Part shown: piece after piece, positions 36,560 to 49,660 of the stretch
Layout: each line of letters opens with the position of its first letter
Position numbering within the stretch: position 1 is the stretch's first letter
Source: Cucumis sativus
Taxonomy: Eukaryota > Streptophyta > Magnoliopsida > Cucurbitales > Cucurbitaceae
Reading direction: 5' to 3'
Length of the DNA stretch: 64,000 bases
Assembly (NCBI RefSeq): GCF_000004075.3
Contig: NC_026658.2
Coordinates: forward strand, 17,472,075 to 17,536,074
The notes under the pieces: model-generated
Databases searched by the model: none
What the model was told of the DNA's origin: nothing
Seen by the model: the letters and a program-made list of their open reading frames with translations, nothing else
Position numbers and translations under genes: made by a program

Positions 36560-39500
36560 TGAGATTATATTTGAAGGGGGTGAAAAGGGGAAAATAATAA
36601 AAATGGAAGAAATAAATTGAGTAAGGGTGGATAGATGTCCAACATTGACATGTGGTGTGGGATTCTCAGAGATTCAAATTACCTGGTGATGGAACCCTTT
36701 ACATTTATACTCTCACTATCTCTATTCTCTACCCTTTTTCCAATACAATTATACAAAACTGTTTCTTTTTCTTCTTATATCTATATTTATTGTACACTTA
36801 TTATGCTGTCTAATTATAATTAGGGCCCTTAATTTAATTCAACTACCCTCATCAATTTAAACTTTTTCATTCTTAAAGTCTGCTCCCCCTTCATATTGCA
36901 AATTGTGTCTCTCTGTTTCTATGTACATAAACACACCATAACTAATTGCCTTTTATTTGTTGCTATCATCACATTTGAACAAAAATTATCTCAAGGTCAT
37001 GAAAACACGATTAAGAAAGACTTAAACAAATTAAAAGTTGCTATCTATACTAATAAAATGTGCTTAACTTGGAGTAATAATATCATATGCTATAGGTAAC
37101 CTTTAAAAAAATACTCTTGTTGGTATGTAAGAACAACTTTAGATGCACTTGTGAAATATTCAGAACAATCAAGGATCCATGATGTAGCTAGGTCGCAAGG
37201 AGGCGTTAAGAACATGGGTGGTGGGAGATTAAGAGATAAATAAGAGTAAGTTTTAGAGGATTTTAAATGGAATAGTTTTGTGTTAGATAATGATAATGGT
37301 GGTATCTGTTTTAGGGTCCACTAAATCTTGACCACATGGGTGGTTCTTTATCAATGAATATTTTCTGCTCTCTTTTTTCTTTCCCCCTCTCTTCTTTCTT
37401 TATTTCATTGTCACAACTTATTAAGTTTATGTTTGGCCACAAAATAATATTGTCATTACTACAAATTACTATTTTTATTTTAATAATATCATCATTTATA
37501 TTTTAGTTTAATGAAATATGTATTAAAAGCCCCTTTAATTTTTGTGATGATATGCTTTCATTTAATTTCAATCTGTTATTCTTATGAAAGATTTTCTACA
37601 AATCTCACTTTTTTTTCCCCTTCAAATTAACTACAATTTTCTTTTAAACTTATTATTGTATCTTCAAATTGTTTTTCTCCCTACATTATTTATCATATTC
37701 TAATGAATAACTAATAGATTATTTTGCTTTTTTTTTTTTTATAAAAGATATATTGGAAAATGTCACTATATATCATTATATAAATAGATAGTGATGGGGA
37801 TTTGACGTATGTATCTATTTATTTATTTTTATTAAGAGACTTTTTATTTTGCTAAATAAAAATTATTTAAGAAATTTCTAATAATTATATGTTTCTTTTT
37901 TTTTTTTTTATAAAAAAGTAAGCTTATAAAATTCCACACAAATTCAATCAATTATGAACTCATTTTGGGATTCATCAATGATCAAATAAGTAGATTATAA
38001 AATATATAAAGGATAAAATTGAAATAACACTACACTACACTAGGCATTAAATATCATGAACTAAAACATACATATAGCCTTCAATGTATTATTTAGTTTT
38101 TCACCCTTTACTCTAAAAACATGAAAGGTCGTGTATAAATAATTAAAACATTGAATCACAAAATATAATTATAAAAATCCGAACATGTACTATGAGTGAT
38201 CTGTCGAAGATAAGAAGGAACGATCTGTGTTGGTTTGAGAAAAGTCTAAATCCACTGACATTTTTTAAAATTTTCAAAGACTACTTAAACCTATCAATCG
38301 ATTGACCAATCGATTTATACTCCTTCATGATCAGTGTTGATTTAAACTTTTACTAAATCGAGCATAGTCGATTTGGTGGTGATTAATTTGATCGAAAAAC
38401 TGATACCGATCGACTAATGCTCACCTCTACAATTACATGTCGTTTACATGGTTAAAAGCCTCTGGGATACCATCAATAAAAATCAAATCATGATATATGA
38501 TTTAATTTTAGACAAATATCATCATCATTATTTAAAAAATGAGAATAATAACATTATAGTATGTAAAATTAATTGGAAAGCAAAGTGTTATTTTAAGATT
38601 GGTCAAAGGAAAAATAATTGATATAAGTAAAATGTATAGTGAATTGGGCAATTAATATGATATTATTGGAAGATGGAAGTAATTGCCTATTTGAGACTTC
38701 ATTTTACACATTTACACGCAAAGCTAATATTGCATAATGCATAGTGCTCCCTTCCTATTCCATCATCTCTTCATTGCTCTCTTATTAATTTAAATTTTAA
38801 AAGCAAAACAACAAATTAATTTACATCTCTAAATTTCAATTTTACAGTTTAATTATCCACTCAAATTTTAAACTAATAAACGTTACACTATTTTTTTTTC
38901 TATTTTAAAAATATTTTCCCCTTTAATTAACTTACAAGTTGAATTTGGCAAAGTTTCTTAAGGAAAAAAAAATTGAATTTGGTAACATTTAATTTTATAT
39001 ATATTCTTTTCGTTTCTAGTTTAGTTTTACACCAACTAACCAATACTTTTAGGGTCACTTTTTCATTTTTGTAAATAAAATGGAATAAAGCAACATTGGA
39101 TCGTATAGTTAAGTGACATTAATTAATTAATTTGAGATATAAAGTTTCCTTTTCAAAAAGGAGATATAAAGTTTCCAATACAATTATTTTATATGTTGTA
39201 ATAGTAATTTATAGAGTTTACATTTCACGTTTTATTAAAATTTAAACATTAAAACCATTTTAGGTGGGTGATAAAGTATAACGACAAAGATAATGATATT
39301 ATTGGTGTCCAATTTATTTTTAATTCATATTTCTATCTATACTTCTAACGTAGCATAAAGTATAGATCAACTTCTACCCTCTTGAAATATTTATTTATAG
39401 TTTGTTCTATTGTCTATAGCTTTAACTAAATTTGTTGAAACAATAGTAAGTTTATAGACTTGGAGCTATTATTCTCATTCTATTGAAAGTTGATTCTTAT

Positions 39501-40320
39501 TCCTTGTTTGTTTATGATTCCATTGTAATACTTAATTTAGTAAATAAAGTTGTTCATTCTTTAGTTGTTGAGATGATCTTTTTAATAAGAATCTTTCTTA
39601 TAGTATCACAAACACATCAAGTATATTTGTTCTATATTTATGTAAGAAAAGAGAGAAAAATAGGCATTTGAAATAGTTGAATGAGTTAAGGTAAAAAATT
39701 CTGAAATTACTCCAATATAGTCAATAACTTGAGCATATAATAAAAATTTAATTGAATCTCTTTCTTTATTTTGTGATAGTTTATAATGAAGAACTCATTC
39801 TTCAAAATGCTTTAGGACCCATTTCAGGTTTGTCATCCTCTTTGAGGTATAGAGGAAGGATTGATGCGGAAAGTTATGAATGAATGAAAGGATATGTGAA
39901 GGGACTTTCACAGTAAAAATGAATGAAGGTGGGAATGCAATTTGGTCCAATTTGTTTGTGAATTGCATTATACATACGTACGTGTACCCTACTACCAATT
40001 TTGCTTCCTCTTATTAATATTTTATTTCGTTGGATGTGGTACTAAAAACAACAAGCATATTTTGAAATAAAATGAGAAAGGTTAAAAGTAGTTTTAGAAA
40101 AATAAAAGGAAATGTGGGTGTGGGGAGGAAAGAGGAAAGAGGTGGAAAGAGGTGGAAAGAGGTGGAGAGTGGAGGGGCAGTGGGCTTATTGCCATTCGCT
40201 TTTTTTCCTTCCAACCGAATCCCAATCACCCGCGCTTTTATGACTATTCTATTTATTCATTCTTTATTTCTTTCTTTCACAGTTTTAAAATTAAAATACA
40301 ACAAATAAAGAAAAACACAC
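36560..40320. other. Gene-free intergenic DNA upstream of the CSI3-like gene
   Basis: The stretch is AT-rich with long T runs (37724-37740, 37895-37909). agatataaagtttcc is repeated twice near 39130-39177. From 40,120 a purine repeat (gaaagaggtg units, 40133-40163) begins. Frames of 60-80 codons here are short and of random composition. I see no gene. Confidence 0.5.
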
Positions 40321-40321
40321 A

Positions 40322-40384
40322 CTGAGGGCTGAGGGCTGAGGGCTGAGGGCTGAGGGCTGAGGACTGAGGACTGAGGACTGAGGA
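40322..40384 (+). repeat. Heptanucleotide minisatellite (CTGAGGG)5(CTGAGGA)4
   Basis: Nine uninterrupted 7-bp units: five CTGAGGG then four CTGAGGA. The array lies about 1.05 kb before the CSI3-like start codon and close to the likely transcription start, so it may be promoter or leader. The clean split between two unit types shows it grew by slippage from both variants. Confidence 0.95.
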
Positions 40385-40629
40385 GGAATATTAATAAAAA
40401 CACAAGAAAATTAGGAAAAAAGAAAAAGAAAAAGAAAAAAAAGAAAAAAACTGCACACATCACACATGGAGGATGGAAGCGAAAAGACTGAGACTCTGAG
40501 ACTGCTTCTATCTCTCTTCTTTTCCTCTCAAGCTCCCGTTTTTTCTTTTCTTTTTTTAAATTTCTTCATTTCACTTCTTTTCTAGTTCATACATACCCAA
40601 TTCCCCAGTTTATCACCCCCAAATTCAGG

Positions 40630-41337
40630 TACATTTCCAATTTTCCACTCCCCAAATCATGTTTTTCTTGCCCTAGATTCTGTGACGCTACTTCTGATCC
40701 GATCTCCGTACTTTCTTTTTTTTTATTATTATTTTTTTCTATTTTTTTGGTTTTGTTTCTAAATCTGAATTACTTCTTCTTCTTCTTCTTCTGTTGTTTT
40801 AAGTAATTTGGGTTACTGGGTTTCAGAGATCTTTTACTGATTCAACTTTGATCTGCTTCTTCTGGTTGCTGTTTTGCAGTGGATTTGTTTTGATGTTGGT
40901 TTGTCGGTGAAAGATCACACTTAACTGAGGTTGCTTCTTTTTGGATTTTGGAGGAAATAGTTTTTTTGGAGTCTTTGGAGATGGAATTGAATTGGGTAGT
41001 GGGGTAGTTGGGGTTTTCATGCTTCTGAGTCGGAAGAAGCGGCCTCCGACTTGTGGTGGAAGGTGGAAGTTTTTGGGGTTCTGCTTCTTCTGCATTAGGG
41101 AGATCGAACGAAGGAAGTCTTTTAACATTTTCTGGATTTTGGATCTACAGAAGAGTAACAATTTGATCTTTAACCCTGTATGCATGTATGTCTTGTGGTA
41201 TTTTGGAATTTGGATTTCGAGTTATTTCTGTTATATACTTGTAGTTTAAACTCGTTTATGAGTTTATCATTGCTATGTAACTGCAACTTAAAAGTGTACC
41301 TGAGGAGTTCTGAGGTTTTATACTTCATCTTGCAGGT
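40630..41337 (+). other. Likely 5' UTR intron of the CSI3-like gene
   Basis: A donor-like ttcag|gtacat at 40630 and an acceptor-like cttgcag ending at 41337 bound a T-rich stretch with many ATGs that would otherwise precede the start codon. Splicing it out would join a pyrimidine-rich first exon to gtgagccgggtgaaagc ahead of the ATG. This is inferred from consensus only. Confidence 0.4.
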
Positions 41338-41372
41338 GAGCCGGGTGAAAGCTGAGGAAGTGAATTCATGAA

Positions 41373-44300
41373 ATGTCGAAGTCCCCTGCCACAGAAAAAA
41401 TTGAGTCTCTGTCACCTTCTACTTCTAGCCCTCGGTAGGTTTTGTTTCTTTCTTCCTTCATCCTCTCTGCTTGGTGTGGCAGTTGGTTTTGTTAATGGAA
41501 AATATGACAATAGATCAACGTTATGGTATATAAATAATAAAATTTAAACCAGTTTATTTGTCTTCAACTACATGTCTACATGCAAGTGCCAATTATCAAC
41601 TCTTGGTAAAATTAAAATATATTTCGTTATTGTTTAAACGAACCTCATGGTCGTAAGGTACTGAGCACGGATATTTCCAATTATCAGGGAAAATAATGGA
41701 GCAGCAATTATGGATGATCCAGAAACTACAATGGCTACTGTTGCTCAGCTTATTGAGCAACTTCATGCAAGTATGTCTTCGTCACAAGAGAAAGAACTTA
41801 TTACAGCACGCCTACTGGGAATTGCTAAAACACAAAAGGATGCTAGAACACTTATTGGCTCCCATTCTCAAGCTATGCCTTTGTTTATCAACGTTCTCAG
41901 AACTGGGTCTGCGGTCGCAAAAGTTAATGTTGCAAGAACTCTAAGTGTTTTATGCAAAGATGACGAACTGCGGTTGAAAGTGCTTCTTGGTGGGTGCATC
42001 CCACCATTGCTCTCACTCTTGAAATCTGAATCAATTGAGGCTAGCAAGGCTGCAGCTGAGGCAATCTATGAAGTTTCTTCAAGCGGTCTTTTGAATGATC
42101 GTGTTGGTATGAAGATATTTGTCACAGAAGGTGTGATACCCACCTTATGGAACCAACTAAATCCAAACAATAGGCAGGACAAAGTTGTAGAGGGATTCGT
42201 TACTGGATCTTTGAGAAATCTTTGTGGAGACAAGGATGGTTACTGGAAAGCCACACTTGAGGCTGGGGGAGTGGATATCATTGTTGATCTTCTTTCTTCT
42301 GACAGTGCAACTGTTCAGTCAAATGCAGCTTCTCTTCTAGCACGCCTAATGTTGGCCTTCAGTGATAGCATAGCTAAGGTTATAGAATCTGGAGCTGTGA
42401 AAGCTTTGCTTGGGCTTGTAAGTAAGAAAAATGATATTTCTGTTCGTGCAAGTGCTGCTGACGCTCTGGAGGCTCTCTCATCAAAGTCAACTGGGGCCAA
42501 AAAAGCAATTGTGGACGAGGAAGGTATTCCCGTACTTATCAGGGCAGTAGTTGCCCCTTCTAAAGAGTGTATGCAGGGTAAACATGGCCAGTCTCTACAG
42601 GAGCATGCAACACGAGCACTGGCCAATCTTTGTGGTGGGATGTCTGCACTAATACTTTATCTAGGGGAACTTTCACAATCCCCTCGTCATTATGCACCGG
42701 TTGCTGATATAGTTGGAGCACTTGCATACACTCTAATGGTTTTTGAGAAGTCCATTGATGAGGACCCATTTAATGCTACCAAAATAGAAGATATTCTTGT
42801 AACACTTCTAAAGCCTCACGATAATAAGTTGGTTCAGGAGCGTGTCCTCGAAGCAATGGCTAGTCTATATGGTAATGTATATTTCTCAGAATGTTTAAAC
42901 CATGCAGAAGCAAAAAAGGTGCTTATTGGACTTGTTACTACTGCTGCTACTGATGTGCAAGAGTACCTAATTCCATCTTTGACTAGTTTATGTTGCAATG
43001 GGGTTGGCATCTGGGAAGCCATTGGCAAGAGAGAAGGAGTTCAGTTACTTATATCATTACTGGGGTTATCAAGTGAGCAACATCAGGAGTATGCTGTTCA
43101 GTTGCTGGAAATCTTGACTGACCAGGTAGATGACAGCAAGTGGGCTATCACTGCTGCGGGTGGAATTCCTCCATTGGTTCAGTTATTAGAGACTGGTTCC
43201 CACAAGGCAAGGGAGGATGCAGCACATATTTTGTGGAATTTGTGCTGTCACAGTGAAGACATTCGAGCTTGTGTTGAAAGTGCAGGTGCCATCCCGGCAT
43301 TTTTATGGCTTTTAAAAAGTGGTGGATCAAGGGGCCAGGAAGCGTCTGCTATGGCACTTTCAAAACTTGTTCAAACTGCTGATTCTGCTACTATAAACCA
43401 GCTATTAGCCATGCTCTTAGGAGATTCTCCAAAAGAAAAAGCTAACATAATTCAAGTTCTAGGTCACGTGCTTACTATGGCGTCATATGAAGATTTTGTG
43501 CATAGAGATTCTGCAGCTAATAAGGGTCTGAGAACTCTTGTTCAAGTTCTCAACTCATCAAATGAAGAAACGCAAGCCCATGCTGCTTCTGTTCTAGCAG
43601 ACTTATTTAGCTCAAGGCCAGATATTTCTGATAGTCTTGCAACTGATGAGATTGTGCATCCTTGTATGAAGCTCTTGGCTAGCAATACTCAAGTTGCCAC
43701 TCAATCTGCTCGAGCATTGGCTGCTCTCTCCCGACCCAGCAAGACAAAAGCAATGAATAAGATGCGCCATATTGCTGAAGGGGATGTCAAGCCCCTGATT
43801 AAGTTGGCTAAAACGTCTTCTGTTGATGCTGCTGAAACTGCAGTTGCTGCCCTGGCCAATCTTCTATCTGATTCTCAAATAGCTGCAGAAGCTCTAGCAG
43901 AAGATGTTGTCTCAGCTCTAACTAGAGTTTTGGGAGAAGGAACTCCAGTTGGTAAGAAGAGTGCAGCTCAAGCCCTTCATCAATTGTTGAACCATTTTCA
44001 ACCTGGTGAAGTGTTTGCAAGTGAAGCTCAGTGTCGTTTCATTGTCCTTGCTCTAGTTGACTCCTTAAGGTCTATGGATTTGGATGGGAACAATGTTGTA
44101 GATGCTTTAGAAGTAATTTCACTCTTATTTATCACCAAGGTAGGAGCTAGCTTGACTTATGCACCATGGTCTGCCCTGGCTGAAGATCCTTCAAGCTTGG
44201 AACCACTTGTGTACTGTCTTGCTGAGGGACCATCTCCACTCCAGGACAGGGTCATTGAAATTTTGTCAAGACTATGTGGAGACCAACCTGTTGTTTTAGG

Positions 44301-47300
44301 TGATTTGTTAGTTGCAAGATCAAAATCACTTGATTCTCTTGCTAGTAAAATAATAAAATCTTCAAATCCAGAGGTAAAGTCAGGAGGGGCTGCATTACTC
44401 ATCTGTGCTATGAAGGAGCACAAACAGCAGTCAGTGGGAGCGCTAGACTCATTTGGATGTCTTAAACTACTCATACATGCTTTAGTGGGTTTGATAAAAC
44501 AAAATTCTACTTATTCCTCTCCAGATATTGAAGTTAGGACCCATAGAGGTTTTATTAAACGAAGTACTTTTCTAGACGGAGATAGGTTTGATGCTTCTGA
44601 CTCAGCCACAGTCATGGGAGGTACCATTGCCCTCTGGTTGTTGTCAATAATTGCTTCTTTTAATGTGGAGAACAAGGTTGCTGTTCTGCAAGCTGGAGGA
44701 CTTGAGGCCCTGTCTGACAAGCTTGTTAGCTATACTACAAATTCACAGGCAAGTCATTTGTTAACTTGAATGTTCAATCCCCGTAGAAATCATTATTTAT
44801 TTCCAATTGTTTTCTCCCTTCTTTTGTTCTGCTGTTAGTGTGTCAGGTGAGCAGATTTTTTATATTTGTTGAGAACGGAAGTTATTACTTTTTGCTGCAA
44901 CTGTGACCCAAAATTTGAGAAAATGTGCTATGTAGGGAATATTAATGTTCTTTCTTCTTTTTTGGAAGAATTGATTTTAACTATTGGTATGTATCCTGCC
45001 TGCAATTACATCAAATCTAAATGTCTTTGCTCTAAACCATAAGTATCATTTTTAAGGAAATGTCTTTCACATAAATAGTTTTTGCCACTTTCCCTTTCAT
45101 CACCTCTTGTGGAGTAAGAACAACTTAAAAAGAACATTTTTTGGATATCATGATAAGGTATGCTAGGTCCTCCTGTTTGATGAGCTTGAATCATAAACAA
45201 CACCAATGTTCTATTTATCAAGGCCTGAGTGGTGCACGTACTTAGCATGTGTGTCTAAGTGTATTGCTGCTATCTTTTCATTTATACTGGATTCTTTTAG
45301 GTTTGATATGTGATATCATTGTAACAGGCAGAATTGGAGGATGTGGATGGTATATGGATCAGTGCCCTGCTCCTAGCAATTTTGTTCCAAGATGCAAGTG
45401 TTGCCTCATCCCCTGCAACAATGAGTATTATTCCTTCACTTGCTTTTCTGGCAAGATCCGAGGAGGTGAATGATAAATTCTTTGCTGCACAGGCAATAGC
45501 AAGTCTTGTTTGTAATGGTAGCAAAGGAGTAAATCTTGCCATTGCAAATTCTGGTGCAATTGTTGGGTTAATTACACTAATTGGGTTTTTGGAGTCAGAT
45601 ATGCCAAACCTTGTTTCTTTGGCAGATGAGTTTTCTTTGACACAGAAACCAGATCAAGTTGTTCTTGAGCATCTATTTGAGATTGAAGAAATCAGAATTG
45701 GGTCAACTGCACGCAAAACTATACCTCTTCTAGTTGATCTTTTGAGACCATTACCAGATAGACCTGGTGCTCCTCCTGTTGCTGTAAAGCTCTTGACCCG
45801 TATTGCCGATGGAAATGATGCAAATAAATTAATGATGGCTGAGGCTGGAGCTGTGGATGCTTTGACAAAGTACCTCTCTTTGAGTCCGCAAGACTCAACA
45901 GAGGCCATAATATCTGATCTCCTGAGAATTTTATTTAGCAATCCTGATCTTATTCGTTATGAGGCATCGGCCAGTTCCTTGAATCAACTTATAGCCGTGC
46001 TGCGTCTAGGATCAAGAAGTGCAAGATTCAGTGCTGCAAGGGCTCTTTTTGAACTTTTTGATTGTGAGTACATTAGGGACTCTGAGCTAGCCAAGCAGGC
46101 TTTTTATCCATTAGTTGACATGCTCAATGCCACATCAGAAAGTGAACAAGGTGCCGCCCTTTCTGCATTAATTAGATTGACTTCAGGATATTCTTCAAAA
46201 ACGGATCTACTGAATGACGTGGAAGGAACCCCTCTTGACAGTTTATGCAAAATTTTAATAACTTCGTCATCCTTGGAGCTAAAGACAAATGCTGCAGAAC
46301 TATGTTTTGTGCTGTTTGGTAATATTAAGGTAAGAACAAATCCAATTGTCTCTGAATGCATACAGCCACTCATATTTCTGATGCAGTCAGATTCAAGTGC
46401 AGCAGTAGAGTCTGGGGTATGTGCACTTGAAAGATTGTTGGATGATGAACAACAAGTAGAGCTTACTTTACCCTATGACATTGTGAACCTCCTTGTTAGT
46501 TTGGTCTCTGGAACTAATTATAGATTGATTGAAGCTAGCATCTGCTCTCTCATAAAGTTGGGAAAAGATCGGACTCAACTCAAAATGGATATGGTTAAGG
46601 TTGGGGTCATTGACAATTGCCTCGAGTTACTGCCAGATGCTCCTAGTTCGTTATGCTCCTCAGTGGCGGAACTATTTCGCATTTTAACAAATAGTAATGC
46701 AATTGCCAGGAGTTCAGATGCTGCAAAAATAGTGGAACCTCTTTTTTTGGTTTTGCTTCGTCCAGATTTTAATTTGTGGGGGCAGCACAGTGCCTTGCAA
46801 GCCCTTGTAAATATTTTGGAGAAACCGCAAAGTCTTTTGACTCTAAATCTTACCCCTAGCCAGGTTATTGAGCCTCTGATTTCATTTCTTGAGTCCCCAT
46901 CCCGAGCTGTCCAGCAGCTCGGCACAGAGTTATTATCTCATCTTCTTGCACAAGAACATTTTCAGCAAGATATTACAACTAAGAATGCAGTTGTGCCACT
47001 TGTTCAACTTGCTGGGATTGGAATATTGAATCTACAGCAAACAGCTATAAGGGCATTGGAAAAAATTTCCACTAGCTGGCCTAAGTCTGTTGCTGATGCT
47101 GGAGGTATCTTTGAGCTTTCTAAGGTTATTATACAAGAGGACCCTCAGCCTCCTCACACTCTGTGGGAATCAGCCGCCATGATTTTGTCTAATGTTTTGC
47201 GATTCAATGCTAAGTATTATTTTAAAGTTCCTGTGGTTGTTCTTGTGAAAATGTTGCATTCAACTGTGGAGAGCACTATCACGGTGGCTCTCAGTGCTTT

Positions 47301-49408
47301 AGTTAATCATGAAGGTAATGATACATCAAGTGCCGAGCAAATGGCAGAAGCTGGTGCTATAGATGCATTGGTGGACCTTCTAAGATCTCATCAGTGTGAA
47401 GAAGCGTCTGGAAGGTTACTTGAAACTTTATTTAATAATGTCAGAGTGCGAGAGATGAAGGTTTCCAAGTATGCAATAGCACCCTTATCACAGTATTTAT
47501 TAGATCCACAGACTAGATCCCAGCCCGGTAAGCTTCTTGCAACTTTAGCACTGGGAGATCTGTCACAGCATGCGGGACATGCAAGAGCTAGCGACTCTGT
47601 ATCTGCTTGTCGTGCATTGATAAGCTTGCTTGAAGATGAGGCAACAGAAGAAATGAAAATGGTGGCTATTTGTGCTCTGCAAAACTTTGTCATGCACAGC
47701 AGAACAAATAGGCGAGCAGTTGCTGAAGCGGGTGGAATACTGGTTGTTCAGGAGCTTCTCTTGTCTCCAAGTCCAGAAATTTCTGGTCAGGCAGCATTGC
47801 TGATAAAATTCTTGTTTTCTAATCACACATTACAAGAATATGTGTCAAATGAGCTCATCAGATCTTTGACAGGTAGTTTAAGCCTCGAACTGTTAAATCT
47901 CTTTGTTCTACAATATATTGGACTTTGGTTTACTCTATATTTAAGCATTAGTGCTTTAGAAATTATCTAATGAACATAAGCACTTTGTTTGTACGGAGGG
48001 ATGGAACACCTTGTTTAGAGGTTAATTTACTTCAAGGCAGGAAAGATTTAGTATCATTTTCCTGAAGGGGATATTAATCTTTTTCTAATGCTTTTTTTAG
48101 AACATTTTTTTTTCTCAGTTTATTCCTTTCTCCCTTGGGTTTCTCAAATTGAAAATGACCGCATTGAATATTTTATTATGCAGCTGCACTAGAGAGGGAA
48201 TTGTGGTCTACCGCAACCATCAATGAAGAGGTTTTAAGAACCTTGAATGTCATATTCACCAACTTTCCCAAACTCCATGTTTCTGAAGCAGCTACTCTTT
48301 CCATACCTCATCTGATTGGAGCTCTAAAATCTGGTAATGAGGCAGCACAAGAAACTGTTTTGGATACCTTATGTTTGCTAAAGCATTCGTGGTCATCCAT
48401 GCCAATAGACATTGCAAAGTCTCAAGCTATGATTGCAGCTGAGGCCATTCCTATACTGCAAATGCTGATGAAAACTTGCCCTCCTAGTTTTCATGACAGA
48501 GCAGATAGCCTTTTACATTGCTTACCAGGTTGTCTGACTGTTATTATTAAGCGTGGAAACAACTTGAAACAGACGATGGGAAGTACAAATGCTTTCTGTC
48601 GATTGTCTATCGGGAACGGCCCTCCTCGACAAACAAAGGTAATTAAGCAATGCTATTGCTAGGACTTTCTTAAAATCATTTATTTTCTTGTTTCCATGTG
48701 ATGCCTAAGCCAAATGCATTTTGGCAGAATTCTCAGTTCTAGTTATTAGGAAATAGAATTTGCATAAGCTTTTCTTTTTACTTGTGGGGTTTAGCTAAAG
48801 TTGATTTCTGGCTCATGGTCAGGTTGTTAGCCACAGTACATCTCCAGAATGGAAAGAAGGATTTACTTGGGCATTTGATGTGCCTCCAAAGGGGCAAAAG
48901 CTGCACATCATCTGCAAAAGCAAAAGCACTTTTGGGAAGGTAAGTAGTGTGCTCTCAATTATTTCTAACTGAAAGATGAATTGCCCATTTTATTCCTCTG
49001 GTCCTTCTTTTTAATCCTAAGACAAACTAGGGCCAGTACAATTACCCCTTTGACACTGATCGTTTTCCGTTATGATTTTTGGATCGATTTTTTCTTGATG
49101 CCAGTCCTGCCGATTATAAACCATTCTACAATTTTCACCTATTTGACGTATAGGAAGATTAGTTCGATGGCACCATCTTAAAGCAATAACACAACCTTTG
49201 ATTTTGGTTACCTTAGTTCTAATATGATAACAATGATCCTTTACAGTCTACTCTCGGAAGAGTGACCATCCAGATCGACAAAGTTGTAACGGAAGGATTG
49301 TACAGTGGATTATTCAGCTTAAATCACGATGGAGACAAAGATGGCTCTTCACGAACACTCGAAATCGAAATTATATGGTCAAACAGAATATCAGATGAAG
49401 AACTGTGA
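41373..49408 (+). CDS. CSI3-like: CELLULOSE SYNTHASE INTERACTIVE 3-like protein (Armadillo repeats plus C2 domain)
   Basis: Six coding exons (41373-41434, 41688-44748, 45328-47872, 48184-48638, 48823-48939, 49247-49408) join in frame to 2133 residues, close to Arabidopsis CSI3. CSI proteins link plasma-membrane cellulose synthase complexes to cortical microtubules and so guide cellulose deposition. Residues from about 30 to 2000 are Armadillo-type helical repeats (LLGGCIPPLLSLL, AAGGIPPLVQLLETGSHKAR, DAAHILWNLCCHS, GSRSARFSAARALFELF). A C2 domain spans about 2010-2125 (CLTVIIKRGNNLKQTMGST, SPEWKEGFTWAFD, GRVTIQIDKVV). The N-terminus MSKSPATEKIESLSPSTSS and MDDPETTMATVAQLIEQLHA match CSI3 better than CSI1. 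Intron 2 (44749-45327) uses a GC donor (cag|gcaagt), required to keep the frame. An out-of-frame ATG lies 5 nt upstream of the chosen start. CSI2 is the less likely alternative. Confidence 0.95.
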
Positions 49409-49452
49409 TGTTGGCATTAGTAAACATAAAAGCAATTAATGAGGCGGAAGAG

Positions 49453-49660
49453 GTAAGTTTGCTTGTAATTATTATTCATCATATCATTCATATATATGGA
49501 AGTTTCAATTTTGTAGCATGGGAAAAAGAGACTACATTAAAATGCAAAGTGTAAATTATATTTTGTTTAAATCTCCTGAGAAAATGTGTGGAGAAGGAAA
49601 AGGAAGGAAGGGGATTCCCACTAAAAGAAGGGTACTTAGAGTTTTGTTGTTGTTGTACAG
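49453..49660 (+). other. Likely 3' UTR intron of the CSI3-like gene
   Basis: gag|gtaagt at 49453 and tgttgttgtacag ending at 49660 are strong splice signals, 44 nt after the stop codon's last base. If used, the exon junction lies inside the 50-55 nt limit for nonsense-mediated decay. This is inferred from consensus only. Confidence 0.4.

Noticed and set aside
45334-47970. Large frame read as a separate Armadillo gene from the one at 41710-44769
   Set aside because: The two frames join in phase through a GC-AG intron, and together with the C2 exons match one CSI-type protein in order and length.
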